Assembly: GCA_964645045.1 (NCBI GenBank)
Contig: CAZXYZ010000006.1
Location: 1-64,000 of the forward strand
DNA: 64,000 nt
Source: Anammoximicrobium sp964645045
GTDB taxonomy: Bacteria > Planctomycetota > Planctomycetia > Pirellulales > Pirellulaceae
Direction: 5' to 3'
The first letter of the stretch is position 1. Every line of letters starts with the position of its first letter. The notes below the pieces were generated by a model, which saw nothing but the letters and a program-made list of their open reading frames with translations, was not told the origin of the DNA and ran no database searches. This document shows, piece after piece, positions 62,201 to 64,000 of this stretch. Made by a program: the position numbers and the translations under genes.

Positions 62201-64000
62201 CACCGTCGCGGCCACACATGCGGGCGAAACGCTGCTGGTCATGGGCGGCGGCAACGACACGGTGCGCGTCGAGCGGATTTCCGGACCGACCACCGTGTGG
62301 GGCGGAGCCGGCGACGACGCGGTCGAGGTCCGCAACGGCAGCGACCGCACGACCGGCCTGGACGCCCGCCTGACGTTCGACGGCGACGCCCACCGCCGCG
62401 AGGAGAGCCGCACGCGGATCTACGAGGACCTGGAGGAGGATCTCCAGCGGGTCGTCGACGACTCGCCCGACGTGTCCCAGCAATCGCTGGCCGCCGGCGG
62501 CCAGCCCCGGTACTTCAACCGCTACGGCGATCTGCAGACGGCCGCCACCGACTGGCCGGCGGCGAGCCCCGTGCCCCTGGTGTTCACCAAGGCCGTCGGG
62601 GCGGTCCACGAACTGTGGATCAACGCCGCGCGGCTGGACGAGGACGGGCGCATCTTCCAAGTCTACCGGCGCGAACGGGACGAGGACGGCCAACTGTTGT
62701 ACCTGGACGAGAACGGCAAGCCGACCACCGCGGCGACGCGGACCTTGTACGACGATTTGGGGAACGCCGTGGGTACGGCCCGGAACGACGCGCTGCTGAC
62801 GCCGCAGGACGATTCGCACGCGGTTCCGTTTTCCCAAGTCAACACGATCGACGAGACGCTGTCCGCGGGGACGGACACGTTGCGGGTGATCGACACGGGC
62901 AACACGGCCGCAGCGACGGGCAGCCTGGCGGCCGGCGGCATCAGCGGCTTCGGCCTGGCCGGCTCGATCGGCTACTCGGCGGTCGAGTCGCTGACGATCC
63001 GGCTGGGCTCCGGCCATGACACGTTCCACGTGCAAGCGACGTCCATTCCCACGTACCTGTACACCGGCGGCGGCAACGACACGATCAACGTGTCGTCCGA
63101 CGCGCCGGCGAACCAGGGCTCGCTGGATGCGATCCAGGCCGAGCTGCACGTCGATGCCCAGGCCGGGGACTACAACGTGCTGAACGTCAGCGACGCGGGC
63201 GATCCGGATCCGGACACCGACGTCGCCCTGGCGGCCACGGCGGTGACGGGCTTGGCCCCGGCGACGATCCACTACACGGCCACCGGCGGCTACTTCCGGT
63301 CGACGTACAGCACGCCCAACGCCGAATTCTCGGGCGGGATCAACATCTCGGCCGGCCGCGGCGGCAACACGATCGTCGTCACGAGCAGCCGCGCCACGCT
63401 CAACATCCCCGAGCGGACGACCGTGTTGGCGGGCGCGGGCGACGATTGGATCGAGACCAAGGACACTCAAGCCCAGCCGCATCGCTACCTGGTCGTCCGC
63501 GGCCAGGCGGGCGGCGACTCGATCGATGTCGCCGGCACGTCGGCCGGCGTGACCGTGTTTGGCGACGACGGCGATGACGTGATCACGGGCGGAACCGGGA
63601 ACGACGTCTTGGTCGGCGGCCCAGGGGCGGATCGGGTCCGAGGCTACACGGGCAACGACGTCTTGTTCGGCGACGTCGCGACCGTCCGCTGGTCGGCGGC
63701 GCATGCGATCCTGCGGATCGTATCGGCCGACCAGGGCGGCGGTGGCGACGACCTGCTGTCGGGCGACAGCGGCAACGACATCCTGGTGGGCGGCGGCGGA
63801 GCGGACAGCATCGACGGGAACGGCGGGAACGACATCATCCTGGGCGACGGCGGCACCGTGGTCTATGCCGACGGCAGTAGCGACGCCAACGACGTGTTTT
63901 CCAGCGACACCTCGGCCGGCGGTGCGGACAGTCTGTCGGGCAACGACGGCGACGATATCCTCCTGGGCGGCGCGGGCGCCGACGTCGTCCACGGCGACGT
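41250..64000 (+). CDS. Giant LEPR-XLL/DUF4347/RTX-repeat protein, 3' end outside window
   Basis: At least 7,583 codons without a stop; ATG 41250 follows GCGGAAGGAGAAACCC. The N-terminus is Arg-rich, then GFLESLEGRLLLNGD, a variant of the planctomycete LEPR-XLL motif. Domains in order: DUF4347 (about 113-262; LFIIDAGLADY, VHILSHGSAG, LLLYGCNVAAG); RTX-type calcium-binding nonapeptides (GGxGxDxLx) at about 290-365, 546-605, 2560-2690, 5608-5800 and from about 7430 on; modules with AGTAGNxI and STAxxVVxAIN (about 1270-2100); repeated TGxGxxxDPWxIxF beta modules; a metzincin-like HELGHALGLTH (3892-3902) with DLMN as possible Met-turn; six ~48-residue STDxQI helical repeats (about 4344-4595); a long beta-rich stretch (4610-5600); a Trp cluster (6796-6815). 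Probably a secreted, calcium-binding surface or matrix protein. Confidence 0.93.
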   Translation, partial: MSAPMQAHQALSTWSRRILRRRRRLAGRLRRSRRGFLESLEGRLLLNGDLPWPAAADWLDQALASRWPVAVAVAGPAAASGPAADILGQRGSTSNFKSEISGSPLGPLAPSALFIIDAGLADYAQLAEVVTTRTVAGWSAQTLVLDAGRDGVRQISQALAGYTELDAVHILSHGSAGTVKLGATRLDTGLLDKYADQLSAWGASLAPDGDLLLYGCNVAAGTKGAAFVERLAALTGADVAASTDLTGNPAWGGDGVLEFAAGTVGAAALAGWDAESYPQLLEDLTAPNDNDWTGTGTGSADRLTGKGGNDTIYGKGGDDGLTGDSGNDHLWGEAGADTLTGGAGNDELHGGPGNDTYVFGSGWGTDTVTDLAGEGRDILDFSTVTTVLTIAVSKPASYKVVVTDSSSTPNVVTAETEIDVVKAGLNKDATLDLSGLSTGVTVTITGDGNVSVQDGGSTILEAEGVKNVKTGAGNDVFMVQTAGKLGGWLDGGTGTNTLNDEGSTNPYPGRGASTATNVPVSIDLSAGTAMQFTDGIRNIQNVTGGAKEDKIKGKDGNQILLGSQGQDTLEGLAGDDTLEGGEGNDSLDGGEGNDTLKGGAGDDTYLFQGGAWGTDTIEENAGEGLDWLNFYRVTADLTFEIRGSDSSPAAGVKVTSPAGSLQRASNNPGIQNVENIIGAKDKTNTYKFLTQWGQSLTVNGARPGDVDEGVFPTATLDFSGFEITEHQKLEFSVSPYPEPSQPTGTSSVPGPVPGASNVVVVRLLRKQNGTTGPWVQDPLAACKAYNVSDIVGSKGENVYKFIGGAVLPGKLTYTPKTPSGTEYGINTLDYSEWEQAAAVNLGNQNAVLEPVGAVARVVAGVAARSEAVSVWNDATAGTFKLVMQAADAQGVLQTYATAAIAYNATADQVKTAIGAAKTEGKTPLTFNGTVVVAGSGKQTDPWNIEFQKPGNIVTVRTDDALLSKTPARIAATQGYYGNTQNLNPGAVGGSFYLAQDAVREVRSLWNDATAGTFSLAIGTTPRKIEGIPHHFQASFTVDQGARKRFEVRALAQGRTGEKVRLVLLNPGIQTDKVAVEVVDDSSFTANGKLVKVTLQHDGTAVTSTAQDAVDAINAHAGTTPGSGAKDLVQAVLLEPAAGPLAAVAASQLKIPGTLQELGALELEIEKALNAELGIENADVTITGRGTQADPWKIEFKQPFLSSGTAPTIPEIKVSAATLAKTFWSDADSGTFQMTFTPEAGTPVVVASIPHHHVAAEATLKPKTGEDIRIVAQTPGHEGNNIQVELVTPSTTTLTEAVSVAGNTITVQLAKDANNAITSTAASVVAAINGHSTARELVAAEVHPLPVGEITQINLMGGGVNSVKASATVPAATTGGQIRVEAQNAGVAGDSISIELKAAGNNTPLSVVVSGDAITVHLATGPTGQPASTTQQVVDLINSTTAANSKVLAAVAANGGSVVPAAGRDHLAGGSDGTQAEKVIGTADKDHFKLVAKEAGTAGNNITIQLVAGAANQALSVSVVSEAITVHLATDGTSHPTSTAAEVVNKLNITSSSKALVTASTFTTLAAVGATSLSGGSDLTSFLAGQSVSAFKVTGEGTADYPWRITLTGTPENRALALDGAGLKKGTAQAALHASAATIAQTQAGIAAVVGSTPVSYNASGSALKSALQRDLPATKTGDVSKLAGGGWTIEADGGAARSSIPRIYAISAGGADALLVKGAKSTLRTLAEGVDEVQEQRLLATDAAAGNFTLIHDEIDEVYRLWSDATEGQFTVTMETALTQAEAMIAPSSGGRFQVVAKNPGAAGNSLSIELKKTGSGQPLQVTFTDPEIVVHLATDSTGNVTSTAQDVVDAINGHMGATQWVAAWVVGEPNGAAVAEVAKTSLRGGLDAGVNLTTAAIPHHAQAAAVLQDGVKDLFRVVAREPGTAGNQIELQLSALSTSNQILAIEVGAPSPSVKLIKVTLATDNAGHVTSTAFDVVQAINADATASQLVVASALPEPVMDAKAATGLTGGVDGTSAKAAAATLPAPSTAFAAGLHVAAKQAGTAGNQITIELQKPTALNSKLVVNVTAGNQIVVTLATDGTTPGPRVISTAAEVAAAINRHREASALVRASAVEPPLPGVAATSLAGGVDPAEVLKRDAQGQASQVITDVAVTGRGTRADPWLITFRSPYKLAGLQVTRDANHPLRTAAAGTVTPDSDAKVGTQIQTIGHNGTAGFLTLSYGEYTTDRIAYNAAHDAVESALEALPNIWDVEVAPGTTSDPWKWKVTFKNPNWSVQPLIANTAGLQGPEAHPDQFRILTGRHAEIIGPLAFNISAPDLQTKLDNGQSGAFKVEPSNASSSSPAGSLGNPWKITYTDTKLAGHVPALYVDTGAQTSSGTPAGLKTGGATVRVTVANNNQIQTVTVPDGQTDVAGTFKLKYLNATTDPINLTDNADAVEQKIENALKTLKKSDGTAVYANAKVDVVLLAAGSWKITFVQPADHIARLQVSGSELQARRILVPAGTVAGVNGGLPNGINGLSSTTRIVGSARADRLVPDRQTGSTTELDGGKAASPLTGGAESLWGGAGGDVLRGGDEGDWLSGGQGPDRLSGDAGSDWLYGGAGDDVLDGGADADLLSGGDGRDQLSGGLGADLLDGGAGDDVLDGGPESDRLDGGGGNDRLRGGTGSDTLLAGPGNDVLDGGADPEIYVFAGDWGHDSVVEVGDTRAGSRLSKLHITTTKHVSTNTLDFSAVQQPMTYVLSDGRLVAAPGELPLEVPQTELHGTRASDGSPRVPLLGFAAGQSATGSASVEKSPTGGQMPAEVNATLKAAFDVYPIGVSDGSTSPIELRSDLKFRLLIDQNDGPQEYQLSITAATLKTNNTLADLKADLEASLHSARRVADGVVVDLLPTTAPVITVAVEGDRLVLTAAAKNTTTTRDGKEYYIPASISIVPDAANTVTIGLNDKGESSLTHIGSILAAPTDNTFVFGDDWGLRHYFAHEPDFLTALRNGNRKLEIDTSRLSALGKSLVLDFRDVSEELHFTFAPAADGHMSLKVSRIGHVDWVPASTVLKSFWPDAPDFLGNTLDGLFTKDFEFGEITFTHVDRNTTIYGGRNANTYSVPTTPFWKANPVYEGKLVGGSGRRPATESLLDLGAVQDMLGLSLPDLTVRNTLEYASSGAVLGGASVFPVNNRFVSLMDNRVLKRRLQGFLPGQVTGMTNLTAGSGFNLLIGSNPSWKTKTLGANTITISGTPLGGGNLGSWIGLPSPGIHVMAGGLGPDTYVMDTVYWGAAAILELPLPEFPDTLDMSSVNHPLNFTVFEIGLDNIGEVKDGFQSFGGEAGVQAADELLGVTCVLVTDPILPQVLLATDIEHIIGGGSTNRFTFVNGASIPGTLSAGDGSIELDYAQYGEGVQVDLGAGPDVNLWEAIWDAVDLEPPELMDGLLGSFLPLEYQFGAAEGVYGERFGGLDSILRLIPGLGDGISKLEANWAVSGVSKVTGTTENDSLRGSGNDEVFYPLGGVDTVDGGGMDEAGDTVSYEGAAGHWTIDLQRGKSWPERQLLQGASTVTQDGAVQQLSNNADAGAFSLNYDAETTSPLAFDALAADIERALEDLNGVTDVSVTGAGRSGDPWVITFHNPSANVSALSTNDGTVSYEVLGDDGGSRVITTSQGLLRWGEVPDPASTLANLQNMAGSQGGDLLIGNAGSNRFSFADSWGDDIVVSGNPSTSETTDILDFTGVTGTVDVSLGPGVVVVTSGANKVTAFGEFVVEVPNGSWLGKTNKPWDADFMTVRASATGDGAAGAVESLGEEALQAVVREALQRWADSMASEVTPAVLDELQFEIQELAGSALGRLDDGTITIDATAAGAGWFVDPTLADDSEFPLNGPNGSLLAGAGSPAAGSYDLLTVALHELGHALGLTHIDLAGDLMNARLNTGVRKETPDGDAVTFGPAAALVQFQTGAESDEERLLDGLDAVANWAGGLASSVAELTADGALPFVAQTLGDVWSITGDEITAQIQARIVDQVQALFDANETVQSSDLLAIGGIELSPSATPGEFLARLDLLSFTQDVAVDFSDDPLGEVMNLRSPPGAGQAKPVTLEGGLTFTFAFGLADDGEFFVKDPTLTADVSLAHEDPLKLSLWLGSLGVGVQDGVLSFDVSVRWTTAGMLAFDAAGQITNTIGGPQVDSGSWYEFDLPLTVQGSVDGVEDVPAVIQGHLNTADDPWAIPAGITVNEFFGSIGNRMGTSQFESLMDLRGVSLDTVLTGINMVLDSLVEGDGIAYTQLPIINRSLGDLLGSGSGNVIATIKEGVDTVRESLADIQGTERGLNFEIQAAVGLDFGMGARADVETSYADLTGLSFQLDGNSTDAEVAVALAAEAYTDEYFGLLTDRYVALAGQALAPLGLDGDSTDDQITIAAADPAKFAELQSARDLVREHSDFRAASARLVALGLNGNSTDAQIAAALDNRDDVDYAKECRSVLAEGTADQFDLDTAHAFLASHDLPDNPTDEQIRQALDNADEIADATADRNLVQDAPEDVRAAAAALAAWGLNGDSTDRAIAGQVADPADVQQLLAYRDLLRDTEIPPDEAETRLSERGLSSASTDEQNALAIVASSELALYTADRDMLAQYDAHKIVWLSYAKSRLTVDIRFEKHLTTETEFQLDLQSLLEDPDVPQVVRDMIGEGGLFSLDVAAAGSLALDAYGKFELGFGFDLSDLLAPKFFVLDDTGITLGLIVHNPDPLAFKAEIQVGGGLGLGLSVKNGSARLEALAHLGLKQDSGDGQYLVSELGSNQLDLTVSGKAALDLPMYFPTPSLPMGGSSRDRNGDGYADNVLHVGTGFSNHGGFQGLRVVTPNLSLGFDLFAYLNDPATVLNGLETFFATVESGVDGEIGGVQLPVIGEAMDDAAGFVVDLRDRLLGEKVGSTYTSGLGRTLQRGDEQGRTTIQLIQEAMFDAWGDYLKIETIGADGRPAYRPVTRAEEIELVLDDNHVQFNVVLAGNIFQKTLPIDFDAGIPGLGLDVDSDIVVSLDYVFGFGLGFARNTGFYIDTSGIRPSGDEFSLDLSATVPGGSLDARLGFLNASLDDINDGRASGVFGSFAIDLRDPGTKAADNRLTIAEMGGNLREIVVAKINAEVDVDLRATLGFEADDFELKLGTDIHYTQQLVGLTSAPGGTSTFLGRPIVVLQDVYLDLGPFMGGFVGKMLNKVREVTEPLDPLIKTLKAKIPVLSELRGGTVTLLDLAKELANKTADPRIDALVFVVDALVDLSDVIKKLPTVSNGRLYFGSYTVGGDLTKKGGTDTLHAGTFDAQQRSQGAQTVDQSTADQATKNFLNANIKQEPGKLEFPILSSPASAFNLIMGKDVDLFRYKLPSAGIKIDYAQTFQLWGPLFAGFEGNLDIGFDLQFGFDTSGLRQYIENQDWGDVLTILEGFFIGDHVSGGVDNPEAWAKTTITAKAGVGIGGFVEAGAKGGVRATMTVDLAEPDWQDGQYKDGKVRFGEMKDLLQNGCAYCLVDLAGKLDAFLKAYIWVGVDLGLLGKATLYSKELNFFNQTVASFNFTCDIGTPILASVDGQGTLLLHMGPNAGLREHGTEGADEGFELARSGTAVVVKFRGYEQEFEGVTKIVGWGGDGDDSVLVGEGIDVPVELHGGDGNDSFEVAGSAAASLYGDAGEDILIGGPADDLLVGGSDNDSLDGRGGNDELRGDGGDDLILGGDGDDTIYGGDETSVQNPDGTVTPHGDVILAGLGNDLVYGGAGDDTLLGNEGDDRLYGEAGDDRITGVAGNDELSGGDGNDSLTGGTGVDIVRGDAGDDAIYWSDWDPAYQYTWDENDAQAWHEVDSLIDGGAGNDTFSVTTTGAAETIAITASAVGEIRVAVHQTDPTDPSDYSLSVTNIARLALDARDGADTIEIDDLIGSGVQSVTIDAGMSSTTKTIVNTVEGLDDATYEQTVPVGEDTAQDTILIHGGQVNPYGDHQSRSDHLTVTTQNGELQVLHDSGLQVSVRNAVRSAGDHLTVRGHGGHDVIAAIGVTENLLALTLAGDEGDDILAGSRFADLLDGGLGNDIFTGYAGVDTFRDAGGTDTLVESRDNGDMSLFGNYLVAGTILGNTGSEPLTRRPIPWDIADQMTDEMRNDDPEIVGLQDAGDRYAAGAEVESLLDGGQTMFERAVLSGGSGNNILVIGDEDNAITVGGSSLAVTDWSGQVTLDNRTDSESESSDGQSVPEYYILNLKGTHGTVIDIADSGEGNGYDEVIVFGTAGADRFTLSAGSGTGASRTGYVTAGALTLPNDGTAAIGVAHLFHTGASGSLTLNVGGQTTAPIAYNASAAAVKTAVDNLANVSSVSVSGAGSESDPWVIRFDQPGEAHQITANTGSLKAGLAATTQTAGTSGVHEVQHVYHTGVDGTFTLTWSGKTTAAIPFDAAAKDVKAELEKLSGLGTVTVTGQGRKSDPWVVTFDALGDKPQITGSAANLVAEAQVTAINTARQEVTYRHVERLTIRSLAGNDSLVADDTAVLTLLDLGRGDDTLTIGSVPQIADRNNKNLEYPSGIPVADTTRMTNGNSMPLFVLGGDHDDEFEVNHNRARLYLHGGNHDDTFVINTFLVLREDADDPDRVSNLSSLFGGSGSNRYEYLQNAPVEINGGRGIDTIVINGTPIGDVFVITDTLVAGAGRLTYFTGIERLEVNAAGGADDVYVLSTNPDLEVTVRGGTGDDRIHLGGDHPAMLFDPPEISYQPPPYQVQDPPTVAWETATFDPPRLERSDEISSGADKAAEARNRAEAYVRNWYRDMQTQYPYFRLVSPATIDDVVAATRANVDWYYRWWWGWWSSRRTLWYSYDVPGVQYEVGHLVWPEPRTVTPEPISLDPPPFAFKLPASYALEDLRGRLVVDGGEQSAEGDQLIVHNQDGTVHTATLNTATIAKMEGERREKRDGQGNVILDENGDPVMETVYTQARDDDGNLLYETYLNLQGLGLGQGTALDGTSYNGVFLENFEGLEIRLGDGQDTFTVAATHAGETLLVMGGGNDTVRVERISGPTTVWGGAGDDAVEVRNGSDRTTGLDARLTFDGDAHRREESRTRIYEDLEEDLQRVVDDSPDVSQQSLAAGGQPRYFNRYGDLQTAATDWPAASPVPLVFTKAVGAVHELWINAARLDEDGRIFQVYRRERDEDGQLLYLDENGKPTTAATRTLYDDLGNAVGTARNDALLTPQDDSHAVPFSQVNTIDETLSAGTDTLRVIDTGNTAAATGSLAAGGISGFGLAGSIGYSAVESLTIRLGSGHDTFHVQATSIPTYLYTGGGNDTINVSSDAPANQGSLDAIQAELHVDAQAGDYNVLNVSDAGDPDPDTDVALAATAVTGLAPATIHYTATGGYFRSTYSTPNAEFSGGINISAGRGGNTIVVTSSRATLNIPERTTVLAGAGDDWIETKDTQAQPHRYLVVRGQAGGDSIDVAGTSAGVTVFGDDGDDVITGGTGNDVLVGGPGADRVRGYTGNDVLFGDVATVRWSAAHAILRIVSADQGGGGDDLLSGDSGNDILVGGGGADSIDGNGGNDIILGDGGTVVYADGSSDANDVFSSDTSAGGADSLSGNDGDDILLGGAGADVVHGD
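42118..42345 (+). repeat. RTX nonapeptide block 1
   Basis: Encodes LTGKGGNDTIYGKGGDDGLT then DSGNDHLWGEAGADTLTGGA, ending with the flanking GNDTYVFGSGWGTDTV that commonly follows hemolysin-type calcium-binding repeats. A second block lies at about 42886-43065. Confidence 0.9.
45000..47640 (+). repeat. Tandem ~110-120-residue modules (AGTAGN...STAxxVVxAIN)
   Basis: The motif (P/A)GxxGNxIxIxL recurs at about 45054, 45396, 45726, 46645, 47011 and 47374, each followed about 50 residues later by STAxxVVxxIN. The second and third are exactly 330 bases apart. They are part of the giant protein. Confidence 0.85.
48930..49310 (+). repeat. RTX nonapeptide block 3
   Basis: At least ten nonapeptides, for example GGAGDDVLDGGADADLLSGG and GGLGADLLDGGAGDDVLDGG, ending in YVFAGDWGHDSV. 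The DNA of the GGCGGCGCCGGCGACGACGT core repeats closely, indicating recent duplication. Confidence 0.92.
54280..55035 (+). repeat. Six ~48-residue helical repeats (GLxGxSTDxQI)
   Basis: Inside the giant protein, LxGNSTDAEVA, LDGDSTDDQIT, LNGNSTDAQIA, LPDNPTDEQIR, LNGDSTDRAIA and LSSASTDEQNA recur at 42-51-residue spacing, each preceded by an Ala-rich helix and followed by an Asp/Arg-rich helix (xxxYxxxRDLL). Confidence 0.85.
58074..58640 (+). repeat. RTX nonapeptide block 4
   Basis: Long run of calcium-binding nonapeptides (GGSDNDSLDGRGGNDELRGD, GGDGDDTIYGG, GGAGDDTLLGNEGDDRLYGE) inside the giant protein. A further block runs from about 63550 to the window edge. Confidence 0.92.

Overview
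The window is GC-rich bacterial chromosome that looks planctomycetal (Pirellulales-like). The indicators are two DUF1559 pseudopilin-like proteins, a DUF1549/DUF1553 protein followed by a DUF1501 protein and a PPC-domain protein, a Ser/Thr kinase fused to a formylglycine-generating-enzyme-like domain, Tat-exported proteins, and a giant LEPR-XLL/DUF4347/RTX-type protein. Many dispersed palindromic intergenic repeats are also present. No rRNA, tRNA, CRISPR array or intact insertion sequence was recognised.

Layout. 1-2905 (-): Tat-exported GH116-type glycosidase, cut by the left edge. 3214-4212 (+): DUF1559 protein. 4674-12833 (+): three exported proteins in a row (Ala-rich repeat + DUF1549/DUF1553; DUF1501; zinc-ribbon/PPC). 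13118-15101 (-): small ion channel and exported M14 carboxypeptidase, separated and flanked by copies of one palindromic repeat. 15389-18694 (+): sugar porter, secreted propeller-like protein, orphan DNA methyltransferase. 18837-24828 (-): L-arabinose cluster araB, araD, a predicted PD-(D/E)XK-like protein, araA, then a zinc dehydrogenase. 25015-26928 (+): ABC-F ATPase. 27786-28591 (+): overlapping DUF4365 / HicA-like pair set among repeats. 29031-31583 (-): kinase-FGE fusion. 32216-34282 (-): DUF1559, lipoprotein, DUF2461. 34945-37365 (+): imuA and imuB without dnaE2. 37503-41080 (+): LytS-type sensor kinase, a truncated kinase fragment, and a LytTR response regulator that starts inside a heptanucleotide tandem array. 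41250-64000 (+): one uninterrupted reading frame of more than 7,580 codons that leaves the window.

How the genes fit together. The sugar porter, araBDA, the GH116 enzyme and the zinc dehydrogenase suggest plant- or algal-type sugar use; only araBDA form a complete recognisable pathway (L-arabinose to D-xylulose 5-phosphate). imuA/imuB point to a DNA-damage mutasome. The sensor/regulator module lies directly upstream of the giant exported or surface protein, so it may control it (inference from position only).

Most unusual content: the giant protein, with several distinct internal repeat families, an embedded HELGHALGLTH zinc-protease motif and a tryptophan cluster; the heptamer stop/restart array between a truncated kinase and its regulator; the PD-(D/E)XK-like gene inside the arabinose operon; the DUF1549 protein that has lost its haem motif; and palindromic elements that have entered coding sequence (kinase linker, imuA 3' end).
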